From Oxyruncus cristatus (lineage: Eukaryota > Chordata > Aves > Passeriformes > Cotingidae): a stretch of 64,000 bases of DNA. The notes under the pieces are model-generated. The model saw only the letters and a program-made list of their open reading frames with translations, was not told the DNA's origin and did not search any database. Positions 22,676-37,953 of this stretch are shown here, piece by piece (the stretch's first letter is position 1; the number at the start of each line of letters is the position of its first letter). Where the stretch lies: assembly GCA_013399855.1 (NCBI GenBank), contig VXAY01002818.1, positions 62,001-126,000 on the forward strand, written 5' to 3'. The position numbers and the translations under genes were made by a program.

Positions 22676-25600
22676 AATATACTTAGCCCATACCTTTAAC
22701 AGCATCCTTTAGAAGAACTGTTTGGGTATTTTGCCTCTTATTCTTCTTTTCTACAGCTGGTAGAAGACAATGTCTATGTACTGCTCGTTGTAGGTATAGG
22801 AAACATACCACACAGAACAAATAACTTCAAAAATTAAAAAAACCAATATTCATTAAATGGAATTTAGCTTTTTTAGAGTCAATTCAGCTGTATGTTTGTG
22901 CTTAGGGGGGGAAGACATAACGGGAAGCAGAAAGAAGGAATGTGTCAGTGACCTCACATGTGAAAAATTGCTTGGCATTACTAAATCTGAGTTTCCTCAA
23001 AATGTCCCACAGATACTTTGTGTATGATACTTTAAAAAATATCTAGTAAGTATACTTCACTAAGGTATTTTAATAATCACACCAGAGAACATGAGTAATG
23101 CTACCTAGCTTTCTTTTATTGTGATAACATTAAGAGACCTCAAAATATTCTGCAAATTAGATTATTAGCTAATTGTTCATATTACAGTGTGACATAGGAG
23201 GAAAGTAGTGCAATTAGAGCTAGAACTACATCTCCTGATTCCCGCTCTTTTATGCTATTCGCCAAAGCTTGGCTACTTTTACACGCTAGAATGAAGCTTG
23301 ATACCTCTTGCTGGTCACATTTGATTGTCATATTGCCCACCCAGCAATACCAGAAAAGTGTCATGGTAGCAAAAGGTTTCCTTTTGATTCATCCTTTCCC
23401 TATATTTAATCTATCTGAAAATATTAAATTCTTTATTTGTAGCTTATAATATTGGAGAATTCTGTTAAAATTTTTTAAATAATTTTTTTCAAGTAATTCC
23501 TTTAAAAGTTGTTTATGTTTTCAAGCATAAAATACCTTCTTTCGCTTTTTTAATACCTTGGGTGCCATTTTTCTATAGAGTTAAAGCAACTTAGCTGATT
23601 ATTTCCAATGGATTTGCTTATTTAATTCCCCATGGAAGGTGTGGCAAAGGTACATAATGGAGAGAGACACAAATTTCTCCCACTTCCTTGCTTGATCCAG
23701 CAGCAAGTAGTTCAGGCAATAATTTTCCTTAATGGGTGATCTGCCAAATGTTTCCCCTCTTCAGAAGAATGTGTTGGCAAATCTTGGCTTATTCCATCCA
23801 AATATGTTCCTGCTTGTTTTACTTCATAGAAATATGTCCCATTTTTCATGAAAAGGTGTATGACACGTCCCACAAGACAGTGCTCTACACTCTACGTATT
23901 GTGTTACTGATGAGACTTTTTTCTGGATTTTACATGAAAACATAGTAGTTGGAGTTCGTTCTCTGCTGTGCTTTCAGAGAATAGTTACATACTACATTTC
24001 CCTCAGTCTGCCTACCAGCTCCCTTCCCCCAGAATACTGTCTTTATGAAATCTGGCTCGTTAAAAAGATTCTATTCATGTCCCAGACCCGCAAACAGGTT
24101 TTTTTGGCATAAAGGTGAGTTGCATTTAATCCTGGTTGAAGGAACTGGAATCAAACAGATTTGAGAGGCAGATAGGACAGGAACAAAAGCTTCCCAAAGC
24201 TGGCATACCTCTGTCAAAGACTTAGCATGTAATGCCATCTGGAATTACCCAGGAAGGTTAAGATATAAACCTTAACCTTGTACATTTATTCTCATACTAA
24301 CAGAGGTGTCAGTTACTAGGAAGCACCCTGTATGAGAGTTTAGGAAATTTCAGGACTAGAATACTCAGTATTATTTTCTAAATTTCAAACTCAAAATAGG
24401 ACTCTTTGTTAGTTCTTTCTTACTTATTTTTACCCATCCTAATGGAAACCATTTCATAAGCAGCAGCAGAATCAAGAGCCAGTAAAATGAGAAGGGGTTT
24501 CATCAGTGAATCAAGCAGCACAGTCGTACAATAGAGCATTTAAAAGCTGTCTGTTGACCCTTCTGTTCAGTAAGGTCTTCATCGATAGAAGGAAAGTTAG
24601 TCTGGATGATATTTAAAATAATTAGAACTTTTACTTTTCTCTCAGCTGATCAGGTTTGGGAATTAGGTGACTTAAAACAACTGCAGGCTGCCTCTGCTTT
24701 TCACATGTATATATTCAGGGAGAATAAATGGTTGTGCCATTTGAAAGCACTGTTTGTCTTCTTCAGTCATCTGGCAAATCCCCTTCTAAACTGAGCTGAT
24801 ACGGTGGCTTCAGTCTATTCCATTGTCTGCATTTTTCCATTCAGGATCTCCTCTAATTTATGACACCATTTAATAATCAGTCTCTATTATGAACAATATC
24901 TTACTGTGTGCTGCCAACTGTACACAAGGTCTTATGCAAGCTGTGTGCTGTTATCGCTGCACAACCAGATGCCTTCCATTAGTCATTCTATTCTCATTCA
25001 GGAAATAATCATCAATAGTAAAAACTTGCATTTTTTAGACCAGAAGACTACCAATGGCTTTTTCTGTTTAGTTGCTTCATCACTTTATCTGGCCAGATAT
25101 GTGAAAATGTTTAACTACACAAAAATGGTGAACTGAAACAGCATACTCCATCAAGTTTAGGAGGGCATGGTGCCTTACACCACCAAGGATCCTGTGCTTG
25201 CACTTAAAGTGTTTAACACCAAGTTTGAAAAAAACAGGAACAAACACAGCACTTCTACAATTTAAAGAAATTGCTAGTTTCAGTAAAGTTATGACAGTTT
25301 ACATCCTATGAATATATTGCCTAATTTGTCTCATTAGAAGGATCAGGGCACATCTAGGTCAGTGTTGCTTCCTGCCATTTTGGGCCCCTAATTTTGCTAA
25401 CCTGGGGTCAAAATATTGTACAAGATAATGGACTGACGTTTTAAATAATTTTCAAGTAAATATTAATCAAAAAATTCTCAAAGTTGGGAACTAAGCCAAA
25501 GCTAGGAACTGAATTACACTTATTGAAAAAAACCCTGATACTTTCTTCAGAAAAATGGGGTTTGTGTTTAATGATTACAGACTGTTTTTATACCCAGACT

Positions 25601-26467
25601 TGTCCAGCTGGATTTGAGGAGCTAGAAGAAGCAGAGCATTTGCTATCTTCAGTAAGAAAGAAGCCAGGAAACAGGAATTGGATTCTGTATCATTTTGTTT
25701 GTCCTTAATTTGTGAAGAACTATCGCATGTCTGCGCTTATAATAATTATGTATTGGATTAAATTAAACTCAAACAAACTTAGATGTCTATATGTAGACTT
25801 CTGCATGCATGCCAGGACCCACTACAGGCAATAGGGAACCCATCAAAATGTATTAATAAAGCCACAAAAGGCATGTAGTTCACCCCAAGTGCACACTTGC
25901 TGACTTGTTCCCAAGGAGTAAAATCATTCACTTTTTGTGACAGTTAGAATACCTTGGGCTTCCTGGGCATCCTGCCTGAGGAGGTAGAGGGGCTTCCATA
26001 ACTCCTGTGTCTAATCTACACTGTGACCACTCTTATATTGTTACATACTATGTAAACTATAGAAGTATTATATGCTATTATATACCAAATGGTATATGCT
26101 ACTGAAAGGCTGTACTATTTTTACAGTGGCCAGGTTATGGGTTCTAGCACTGCTCTTTCTAACAGTTGATTGGACCTTTTTAGATTCTGTCTCGGCAAAA
26201 TATTGGGAAGAGCATTGCCCAGAGATTATTCCCAATGAGCGCTGAGAGTAAGTCTGCCCTGTCTTTTGAGAGGAAAGATGTAAAAATTTAGACAATGTGG
26301 GAAAGTATTTGTACTCAGGCCGAGTTGTGCAGCATGCCCTCAGTGCTAGACAATTCAACCTGGATCCAGTTTAATTTACAAATGAAAATATTGCAGTTGT
26401 GTCTCATCTCTTTGAGGTCAGATTTAGACATTCATTGTGGATGTGGAGAATCAATTTCAAAATTACT
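22676..26467. other. Unique AT-rich non-coding stretch
   Basis: About 3.8 kb in which I see no gene, RNA gene or recognisable transposon. Open frames of 60-76 codons are at background level. Confidence 0.45.
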
Positions 26468-26505
26468 TGGGTTGGAAAAGACCTCTGAGATCAAGTCCAA
26501 CCTTA
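26468..26505 (-). mobile_element. CR1 3' tail fragment
   Basis: TGGGTTGGAAAAGACCTCTG followed by AGATCAAGTCCAACC is the reverse of the last bases of a CR1 element upstream of the octamer repeats. It is only about 38 bp, so either the rest was never copied or it has decayed. Confidence 0.65.
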
Positions 26506-28776
26506 ATGTCATCTCCTTCTAGTTGTTTTAGGTTACTAAATGAAAGTCACTGAATTGACATGGAAGAAAAACATTTTTCAAGGGTAGGATCCTTGAAATG
26601 TTTTAGTATTCCTATATTACTGCCCAGAGGAAGGAACGGTCATCTACCAGAGGATTTTTGGATAAAAATTTATCCACGTGTACTGAAAGCCATTAATGCT
26701 CTTAAAGAGAATTCTGTAGTATTCTGTACTATTGCCAGCTTCTCTAGGAAAACCTGCCTGGAGCGTTTAGTTGATTTAGGCTTTCTGAACTGGCATAAAT
26801 AAACACAGTAGGATAAGTTTCTAGCATTAAGTATCTGAAGATTTATTTTTTAAAATACCAGAATGTTGTTATCACCATTTGCTATCTTCTAGTTTAGAAA
26901 GCTTGAACATAAGCAAATTTCATCTAAGCCTTCCTTATGCTTTCTTTCACTGATTGATTCATTATTGTATATAACACAAAGAACTTACCTGGAGCTTTTG
27001 CCACGATATAATTCTACAGAGTGCCTGTTGAATTTGCATTTAACAAATCATCCTGACAGCAACCTAGTTAAGACATAATGCAATGACATGCGCTTTAATT
27101 CAGATATTCTACCACTTAGCTATTTCTGTGAAGTTTGGACCTGCTGCTAATGCATCTAGGGCCCTCTGAAAATAGTCTAGGATTTATATTTAAAAAAACC
27201 TACCCTAGTGGATTATAGTAATTCTAAACAAGAAATCTGGCTAGGGTCACCAGCACAGTTTTTCACTGAAATTATTTTAAACTTACTCTTTTTTAAAAAT
27301 TAAGACATTTAACTTTTTTGACCAAGGATTTCTATCAATCCCAGCTTTACCCTTCATGCTGTATTGCTCATGAGTTATCACACAATCCAAATTTTAGCTA
27401 AGAATGCAATAAATATAATGTGGATTTTGTACTAGTAATTTGGTAGCTGACTTGTGTCGTATTGCCTTAGATTAACCTTCACAGCCTTCATAGATTAACC
27501 ATATAGATTAAGTATATGAAGAAGCTTTTCTGTTACCATTTTATAGGATGGCATTCAGGGTGTTGCGCTGTACTTCCAGTAGAAAATACAGTTGGCATTT
27601 GAGAATATTTCATAGCTCTTTCAGAGAAGCTGGCTTTCAGCAAACCTACACTAATCTCTTTTAGGGACCATTATATCTCTTCAATAAATGGGATGAATGG
27701 GCTATTTGCAATTGTGTTTGAGCAGTTAGAGTGAAATATTACAATTCCTTGTAACGCGTCCCAGGTCTAGGTAGGTTTGCAAGAGAATAGGAATTAAGCT
27801 AAACATTTTTAGTCAGTTCCTTTGAACTACCCCAAAAAGGCAGACATCCTGAATGAAATTCCATCATTACAAATAGATAGCATCTAATTATTAATTCAAT
27901 GAGTAAGTTAGGTGTACTACTGTATGGAGCTCATCTGTGAAAAGAGTTTGTGTGTTTTCTGGAAGCTTTGTTTTGTAACCTGTGATGTAGTGCCAGGCCC
28001 TGGCAGGGAAGTGTGGCCCTGATGTAAGCATGCTGATGTGTTTTTTATACGTAAGAGAGCAGATAGTTTCAGAGAGAGACAGCTTTAACTCTGTGAATAC
28101 ATTTTAATGAGGGTTTATTTCATATTAACTCTGGTCAATGACTTTATCAAAGAGAAGTATGTGTGTAATTCAATGTCTGGTTTTGATTATTTTGCCTTCA
28201 TTCAAATCAATAAATAAAATGCTTGCTGAAGTTTATAAATCTTCTACCTAGAGCAAAAAAATATAAATGTACTTTTCTCTGTTTTGTAAATAAAAAAGTA
28301 AACTAAATGAGAGAAACACACACATAATCTAAGTCTGAGCATCGTGGGTTTTTTTCCATCACTTCAGAGAAAGAAATAAGAGATCCTATTAATATGCATT
28401 ATATATTCTATTTCCAGTTCAGTTCCTCTAACTATTAGTTAATGTTCACTGTATATCAGAAAGTATCACTGAGAAATTAAGTATTTCTACTGTAAGAAGC
28501 TGCAAAGGCCTAGTTTCTTAAAAGTATTTGTCTGACTAGTTCTTATATAAGTGTTTAACTTCTATTGTTTCAGTTGGAAATAGGAATCGTATGTTGATAT
28601 TAGACATCTAAACATCACTGACATTGAATGCCTTGTCCAATTTATCTAGCAAGCTCATTGCACACTCTGGACATGTATTTCACTCTTAGCATGTGAGTTA
28701 ATCACTACAATTTCTCTCCACACCAAATACTGAAAAACAGCTGCATGTAAAAAAATCACGTGCATCCCTGGAGTAT

Positions 28777-28794
28777 ATGATGTATATACATCAT
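28777..28794. repeat. 18-bp perfect palindrome
   Basis: ATGATGTATATACATCAT is identical to its reverse complement, with no spacer. It lies in AT-rich unique sequence. No function is known. Confidence 0.85.
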
Positions 28795-31755
28795 GCTTTC
28801 TCATAGGTATTTTGAAAGGATCATTTTCAAATAGATTTTCCAGTCCATTTAAAAATTTTTCTTACAGTCCATATCCTGTCCCAGAAAACTGCTGCCAGAA
28901 TGATTTTCTGGTATCAATAAGTGAATGATAATTTGCCAGGACACACAAGAAATTTCATTTTTCTAGACTCATTTGGGAGCAGCATTTGTGATGTGTTGTG
29001 TGTGTAGCAATTAAGACCCCTGAGGCAATTAAGGGGGTGGGAACCCCAACACTGCAACCCTGAAAGAGAAAAAAAGCATCTTGCTTAGAGAAGACTTTGT
29101 GGACACAGTAAGAACAGAGGGAGCTGAAGCAGAAACATTCCCTAAGCTGCAGAGACCAACTTTGAGTAGCTTGACACCCAACCACACTCTTTCAGCGTGG
29201 TATTAATTAGCAACTCACATAAGCAACAATGTACATGCTAGAAGCATTACATCATCTGAACTTGTCACTGGCTGTTGAGCAAATAGCTGTGAGGACCGGA
29301 TATTATTGCATTACAATTTCTTTGAGTCTTTTCATAAAATCCCAAGCATGGATTTAACAGGGAAACTAATGGGGATTTGCCCCTTCTCCCCTTCCAGCTT
29401 CCCTCCTCTCCTCGTTATGAATACTCTTCTAGCATACATTGAGTGTTAGGTGATGAGGGAAGTGGTAGCATCTAACTCTGCATACAAATATCAAATTCTT
29501 TCCCATTTTTCTTGAAGCTAATAAGAGATTCCCACTGAAGCAAATGGGAGTTACATAAGAATTTTAAACTCTGAAAGAGCAATTATTCTAGACAATGAGC
29601 AATCATAAAATTATCAGTTCAGCAGTGTTTATGCACATACTTGCCTTTAAGCAAGGGCATAAATACATTTTATTTTGTAATCCATTTAAGCATGTACTTT
29701 TAAGACACAGACTTCAGCATAACCTTTAGGTTCAAGGCGCTTTGCCACAAAGGACATTAATGAGTTTGTCTCCTGCAGATTTTCAAATAAGTGTCCCTGC
29801 TTTAGAGAAGATCTATTGAAACAAAAATGTAAATGAGAATGGCTTTGTTAAATTGTTCATCATATGAACATGATCTACTAGGTTTGATAGGAAGCTAAAT
29901 ATGATCTCAGGGTGATGTAGCCTGCCTTGTTAATTTTCTTTGTTGTTTTTTTATCTCATGTGAAACTCTCCTTACATTTGTTCTATCAATAGAGAAGTTT
30001 GCAGCTTCATACTGAGAAATCCAGGAGGCTCATCTAGCATTTAACAGGGATGAAATTGGGAAAACTTTCTTTGAAAAGTACTATTTAAAAAGCTGTGAGA
30101 GAAAAAGCACCACATCTGATGTCTGTGAAACATAAAGTGCTATGATAAAGTTACTCAAGATTCTGCCAGGGGAAGTAATTTTCTGGGAAGTCTACAGTGT
30201 AATGATGAGGAGTCTATGGGCCTGCTTCTGCTTTCTTTTTTTAATAAAGAGCATTTGTGTTCAGAATTCCCATCTGTGTTGGTACTCGGTTAAGAAGTGA
30301 AATGTAACTCTGCAAAGAGATTCGGGTAAGTGTGCAAACATAGTTAGGAAGCTGATGACAAACTGACCCTAGTATCGAATCATGAATGCTTCAGTGTGGA
30401 ACTTCCTCCCAATAAAAGAGGTTTGAAATATGAGATCTGCATTGGTAGAGATCTAAGCCTAAGATCAGACCTGTAAAGACAGGAAGATAATCTTATAATT
30501 AATTGTCTTTTAGGACCTAATTTAGGACTTTTTTACTCTGAACAGTCAGCTCTGACAAGATCAATGCAGTGAAGAAAAGAACTTGACTGTTAGAAAGAAA
30601 CATTTTTCCATTGATTCTGAAATATTTTTGCAAGAAGTTTGTAACTTAATTACTTGAACCCCCAAAGCTATTTCAAGTAACTACCCAAAAAGTGTTTCAG
30701 AATTTTATAATTTTTGTTTGCTTCTTTCATTCATTTCCTCAAACTATAAAAAACTTATTGTGTAAACAAGCAGTCAAAATATGAGTTTTCTCTGTAGTTC
30801 TTGGCTAATCTGATCTGATTAAAACTTAGAAACTTCAAATTAACCAGTCTACTGCTGTGGCTCAGAAGGTATATTTTTTCCAAACAGCAATTTTCAAGCT
30901 CTTATAACTTTCTGGAAAGGTTATTCTTTGCATTGAAATTCATCATGTTTATTTCAATGTGCAGCCATTTCAGAAAACATTCGGCATAATATCAGGTGGA
31001 TGCATATGATCACACTTGAATCTCACATTGCACATTGAAACAAATTACTCCATGCATTTATATCAATTTGCAATCAAGCAAGTTCTTTGGGTTCCCCCCC
31101 ACACTGCCCAATTGCTGGATTTATCTCTTTTTTAACATTTTTAGTATTCCACACACTCAAAAGAGACACAGAATGTTTTTCCATTTTATGTGCAATTACT
31201 CACCACAGTTTTTAGCAGCAAAGGAATTTTGTGCAAATAATATGTTAATGCAACATTAGTCATGAGATTTGTTGAGAACTTAACAGCATAAGTCAGAAAC
31301 TTATCAACCAAATTATGACTCCCAGAGCAATGTTAAGTTAGCATATTATGCATACATGTGAGACATAAATAAAAGAAGGTACAGTTTATAGAGATGTGAA
31401 GTGCTACATATAAACAAGATGATTACTTATTTAAAATTAGAGGTCCTGGTGTGTCTATAACTTATCTTGGATTAGTTACAGCTTCTTTGGGAATGGTAAC
31501 ATTAATATTTGTGCTTTCTGTCTGATCACTTTCTCCTGGTAGTGCATGTAATGCAGGCTATTGCCAAGATATTATATACTACAAGCTTCTCTGAAAACAT
31601 TTTTTGATGGTTTTATCAATAGGTGGATGATAGATAATAATTTTCTTTGGAAAACATTCTGACTAATTTTTATGGGCATTTTACAATAATTAAAAATTCT
31701 GCAAGATTCAGAGAAGAAATTTAAACCTTCAATAATTCATTGTATAAAATGGTGC

Positions 31756-31773
31756 AAAAAAAAAAAAAAAAAA
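31756..31773. repeat. Poly(A) run, 18 bases
   Basis: An uninterrupted A run followed by GGCAAG. No retrocopy body is recognised to its left. Confidence 0.9.
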
Positions 31774-34700
31774 GGCAAGATTTTAATGCCTCATGAACAT
31801 AAATTAAGAATATTTAAGGTAATGTTTTAGAGTAAGTTGCACTTCATTCCTAGGATCTCTGTTCCCACATAAGCTTGCTCACTAGTTTTGATCAAAATCA
31901 TGATAAAAACCATTGCTAGTTGTGAAAGAAGAGTAAATTGGCAAATTTTCTGACAGTCAAAAGCCTTTTGGGCTCTACATGTCACAGTGAAGCTTGTGAT
32001 TAACTCTGGAGCTGTATCCATTGAGGAATGATCTTTCTTTAAGTGCACTTTCAATTTCCAGCTCAGTAGAAGCCACATTGCAATGATGATGTCAAGAATT
32101 AAGTACTAAGTAAAAATGTTCTTATTGTGTGCAATTAATGAAGGCAACCGAAGGTAAAAAAATAGAAGCTTTTTGTTTTACTTCTGTATCTACACTCTTA
32201 CTTCTGAAATATTGTTGATTAAATTATCTTTCTTAGCATTGATTTCTTGATTATTTACTTATTGTGTAAGTAATTCATAATCAAAGAAATTTAAAGATAT
32301 AAGACCTATGATGGAGAGGATAATTTGTGCCAAAAAATAGAAGTAATTTGTTTGCTTTAAATAGATCTATAAACGCAGTGATCTTGGGGAATAATTGGGA
32401 AACTCTGTTTATCCAAGCGATACTTGGTTGCTTAGGACAATGTAGCAATAACATATAGAAGATGGTCAGTTGTTATTATTTCTTCCCTAGGTGGATTATT
32501 TGAACAGCACTACATAGGATTCCTGACTGTTGTTACTGCTGCTTTTTATTTTCATCATTCAGTTTAGCATCAAAAACAGACCTGAAGGAAAAGTCATTTA
32601 ACCCATCCGGTTTCTGTGGTTTAAACATTTACTAAGCATCCAACCAACACTTCTTGGCTTGCTCCAATAGCACACAACATCCCCTAGAGCTTTCGAGCCA
32701 TTTACTGAGTAAATCTGGGTTTGACTGCTTAGCCACCATGGTTAGATAAAACACTTTAATTGTGTGACCATAGATTATTTTGAATGTAACTTCCATATAA
32801 ATAAAGTAAGTGGGACTCTGACTGTGAAAGCTATAAGATATCAAATTGTAATAGAAAAAAGACTTAGAGTAAGATCTTTTTTATGATAATTTGTATTAAA
32901 CAGTAGTAAGATTTAATAAAAATGGAATAAGTTGTAACTGAAAACACACCTACAGGACATTTTCAGTTTATGTTTCTCTTCACAGTTTCCTCACCCATTG
33001 TGTGCATGAGAAGACTTATTAAATTATAGATGGGGCTTAAAATATGTTAACTATGGATTTACACTTTGATGACACAAAATTCTGAAGAGAAAGTGAAAAC
33101 ATGATTACTATTGTTCAGAATGTTAGTGAAGGAAAAGGGGAAAAAATAAGGTTATAAAAGAAAAAGCAGTGTCAGGGGTGTATTTCTTTTGTCTTTGAAA
33201 CCATGTAAATGGTCTTTGAATAAAGTATTTAATTTCTTTATCTTTACCTATGATTTACCCATTCATTCTTGTTTACATTATATATTTCCAATAATCAGTA
33301 TGACTTTTTTTTCCCAGTTTTGATCTGTATTATCCTGTTGGTTTCCACTTCCAAATTGAGTCAGTTATTTGACCTTTCCAAGCCATCGGAGAATTGAAAT
33401 GTAATCACTTTCTCTTTTAAACATAGCTGATCCAGGTAGAAAATAGAATTCAGATGCTCACTGCTGCATAGTCAGGCTCAGATGCAACCATCAAGAGTTG
33501 AAGAGGTTAATTCTACACAGTGCACTTTTTTAAAAAAATTATATTATGCTTATGGTAGGGAGTTACTACTGATCCTTTAACCATCATTCATTTGCACAAG
33601 AAGGGCACCAGCAGCTTTCATTAGGCTAAAGTTCAGAGTGGATTTTTTTATCCAAGTAAAAAAACTCGAAAGATTTTGTTACTAGATTTTGGCCCACAGC
33701 GAGGAAGTTGCTGTGAGATTGCTTTTAGTTTTTATTTCTACCATATACTTGCAATATAACATTAATCACAAAATTTCAGCAATTTTTGGGGATTTTGCAG
33801 ATCTTTGGCAATATTTTGAAAATGGACAGAACCCTCTAACAACAGCATGAGTCTTCTCTAGTCCATATTCCATATTCTATAAGGCAGAATAGTTTACTCA
33901 ATCAGAAGCATTATTTTCTGATGGAGATATGTCAATATTCCTAATACTCCTGACCCGTTTTTGTCTGTGCTCAGTCTTCCCATCTCTTTGGGGTTTGTTG
34001 GGGTTTTTTCTTATGTACTATCCAATCTCTCCTGTTAAATTATATCTATTACTGTTTATTTGAAATGAACATGGAAAATAATTACTTTCTTTCCTCTCCT
34101 TGGTGGCCACATTTTTATTTATAGATATTTCTTATGTCTATCCTATGCCTTTCACTATTTAGCTATATCTTTGTCAATTTACAGTATTTTCTGGACAACT
34201 TATCATTCTTCTAGATCTTTTCTGCTGGTGCTTCAAACTGAACTCCATTTTGAGGCTCTTCTCTCTAGTGACTACTTCTTAAATTTAATCATGTAGATTT
34301 AATTTCTAAAATACATTGGTTTTTATAGAATTTAGATAATAAATTTGTCACAATGGATATAGTACTGATGTCTCACATTCAGTGAGTAGTCCTTCCAAAA
34401 CCCCTTCTGGTCACTGACTAGCTAGTTGTTTCTCACTGTACATTTATTCAGCTGATTATTCCAGCATAGAGCACTGAACTGAATCCTGTTTTTTAAAAGC
34501 CACTTCTGCTGAGACAACTTTGAATTCAAATCCTGCCTTGCCAAATGCTTGTGGGTTGTTCCTGCACAGCATTTTTTGTAAATTGAACAAATATGCTCTC
34601 TATTTCATCATCTATGCCCCTAATGGAAAGTAGACCACACCCAGAACAGGCAACTGTGGAGTGATTCTGAATAGATCCCTCTAGTTTAATAGTAAAGTAG

Positions 34701-37700
34701 CAATAAATGTATTCCAATGAGTTGTTTGCATCCATGCTTTTGCTGTACTCATGTAATACTCATTCTTATTTGCTAGACCTAAAATTAATTTTGTAGGACT
34801 TGTTGAGTTTCAGTTCCTGGAAGAATGCTTCTTTCTATGCAATATTTGCATAGAAACTTGCTATTTTAGATATTTTTCAGAATACCCCAAAATGGGATGA
34901 TGTCTCTCTGGTAGAGGAAATGTTAGCTGCATAATTATTGCCACAAAGGCCTGTGCATTGAATGACTCTGCTATATAAATGGGAGCAGTTGTGGACTGTC
35001 TGTCACCTCTGAAGTGCCTTTGATCCATGTCATAGTTTCACAGAAGAAAATAATTGTGATATACCTTTCAAATACGTGTGGGAAATTTTGATATGGGTTA
35101 GACTATTCTTCAGAAAACAGACCTTTCAAAATTCATTCATTATATATTCAGACAGGACACTGTTACCTCACCTGGTTTCATCTAACATGGCTCGTGGAGG
35201 AAAGAAGCAAATGCTATTATATTAATATATAAAACAAAGCTTGAGGATTTTTTGGTAAAGAAAGAAAGAACTGGATCCCAGTTATATATGTCAAGTCTTA
35301 AAATTCTGAAGTGAATATTTAACTTTCTTCTTTTTTATGGTATGCTACAGATCCTTGAGATTATGGCTTGAAATGGATTCCTTCTTACTGGCTGCATAAT
35401 CACAAAGGCCAGCTTTACACGTTTAAAATTTTGAAAATAATAAGAGTATTAAAAAGGCAGCTTGAGAAGTGAGAACATGAGAGAGATCTGCCAAACCGTT
35501 TGTGACAGAATTTTAGAAAAAAAATGAGAAGCTCCAAGTATACCAAGTATTGCTGACTTACAGGTACATTATAATCTAAAAGATTTAGATAAGCTTGAAT
35601 TTCAACTTAACATTTTTGTAGCTCTTAAGAAACTGCTATAATAAAGCTTTTTTGTTTTACTTTAACAGATGAATTTATACTTTAAGAAGAAAAAGGTTGC
35701 ATGTCTGGAAATGCATTCCTAGCATAATACAAGTTAACTCCCATCTGCTTTGCTCAGAATACCCGCACGTTACTATCAGAAAAGTAGCATTTTATAGTAA
35801 TTTTGCAATGAAGTGAATGAGTGTCAAAAGGCACCATTTTGCAGAGAGTGAAGTCCATGGAATACAACAGAGGGTATTTGCTATTACTAATTTTGTTTAT
35901 GCTGGCCAACTTGCATGTAATCTCAAAATATTTTTGTTTATTTTTGGGGTCTTAAACAGCAAAATTGGTGTTCCTAAATTACTTTATGCATATTTGCAAA
36001 ATTTACTCATGAACTCTGCAAGGGTTATGTGTGTTTACATTAAGTTCATTTTGTACATAAACATGCATAAACATGGAAGTAAAATAGTAAGTAGATGTCA
36101 AATGTGCCAAAATTTTGTTGTCTTATTTTTTTAAATAGCAAGGTTGTCTGCCTCTAGGCATGGTAACTTCATAATAGAGCTTTAAACACTTTTTCACTTC
36201 CAAGTACAGGAACATTATTTGAGTTTGGAAGGAAGATTAGACCATGTAGCAACAAAGACTCTTGCTACTTCATTTTTGGGCTATCCTTTCATGCCTGTCT
36301 GAAAACATTCACAGCATTATTTTGAATTGTTATTTAAGCCATATAAAAAACACTGGTGACTTTTTAAGAGGCTCTAAGCCTTTCCTCTTTTCTTGATCAG
36401 TCATTTATAGGTTGAGAAATTTCTCACTTACTTATAGGTAAGAAATTATATAGGCTTAGCTGACTTTAATTTCTCTTTTTTGTATTGTCAGCCTTCAGTG
36501 AACAAACCATCACATTGTTAAAACCTTCTGATGATGCTAACAGTCAATACTACTGACTGAACTCAAAAGAATGTGATATTCTTTGGCCAAGATTTTTGGT
36601 TTTGAGCCAGAAACTGTTTGAAAACATTCCAAGAAATCAGAAATACCAGACACTTAAAAATCCAGTATCTCAAATAGGAAACAAGTAACAGCAGATCACA
36701 TTAAAAAACTTCTCAGAAACTACCATTCCTTTAGAAAACCTAGAAGAGTTTGGATATCAAAATCAGACATATAATGGGACAGTAGTATTACATGTAGACA
36801 GGAAGACATTGATACCCCTCCATATGTAGATATTTTACTTGCTGCGCTTCCATTAAAAAATAAAGCCCCCCAGATTCATACCCCATACACAAATTTTTTT
36901 TCCTTTATGAGTCCACATCCTGGGCCTGACAGACCAAAACTGCCACTGAAATTAGAAATGGATCCAAGACCTTTCTTTCTTTTTGGCAAATGCATACAAA
37001 CATACATATTCCCAGTTATATATATATTCCTCTTTATTATAAGAATTCCCTATTCTCTTAAGGATGGTGTCTTACTGATGTGAAGTGGGCTAATTGACAT
37101 AAATAGATGGGACATGTCAACACATGTTGCATCACTGTGGACATACGAACAGATGTGCTGTTCAAAAATCCACGGTTAAAATGTCTGTAATATACGATTA
37201 AAGAAATATTTATTTTTCAGAAGTAAAAGATTTACTCCCCACAAAAATGTTGCTCTGGTAAAGTTCATGCTTCTCAGTACTTTATGCTTTTAATAACTAT
37301 GGTGAATACTGTACCATAAAGCTACCATTAATTAAATTGTATTGGGATCATGGTAGTAACTTTCAAAAAAATTAAAGCCTCCAAAATATATTTCAGAGGT
37401 CTGTGTAATCATTTGAGCCTTGTGGTAGTCTTTGCATAGGAAAATCTGTCTTGAAAAATAAGGTAAACAGAACAAAAACTGTGGAATGGAGTTTAACTGG
37501 TACACTTAGATTTCCTAGGAAACTTTAGTACTTTCTAAAATGAAAAAAAAATCTGTGAGTTTTCAGCAAGTAAATCTTTTTGCAGGATCTAGAAAGCACA
37601 AAAAAAGGTGTTTCAGACCAATTTTCTTTAATACTCCAAAGCAATATTATTTCATCCACTGACTTCGCATTTGAAAAAAATGTTTACTGTTGAAAAGTGA

Positions 37701-37883
37701 TAGAGTTATAGAGTCTAATACTTTGAGTTAATCATAATAAATGGATGACTGCCATGAATTGTATAGACAGTGAAACTCATGCTTAGTAAGAAAAATGCAA
37801 TCCTTGCTTATAGATATGTATTTTCTTCATTACTTATAAGCAACAGCGTTACTTAAATGTGCTTAAAGATGGAGCAAATAGAG

Positions 37884-37953
37884 GGGGTTTTTTTTGTTGT
37901 TGTTGTTATTGGGTTTTTTTTGTTTGGTTGGTTTGGTTTGGTTTGGTTTTTTT
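37884..37953. repeat. G/T-rich simple sequence with (GTT)n and (TTTGG)n
   Basis: A G5T8 block leads into GTTGTTGTTGTTATT and then a TTTGG/TTGG repeat (37923-37947). The strand is strongly asymmetric, G/T on plus and A/C on minus. Confidence 0.88.

Noticed and set aside
35817..36134. 105-codon plus-strand open frame
   Set aside because: No domain or family resemblance; no supporting splice or promoter context.
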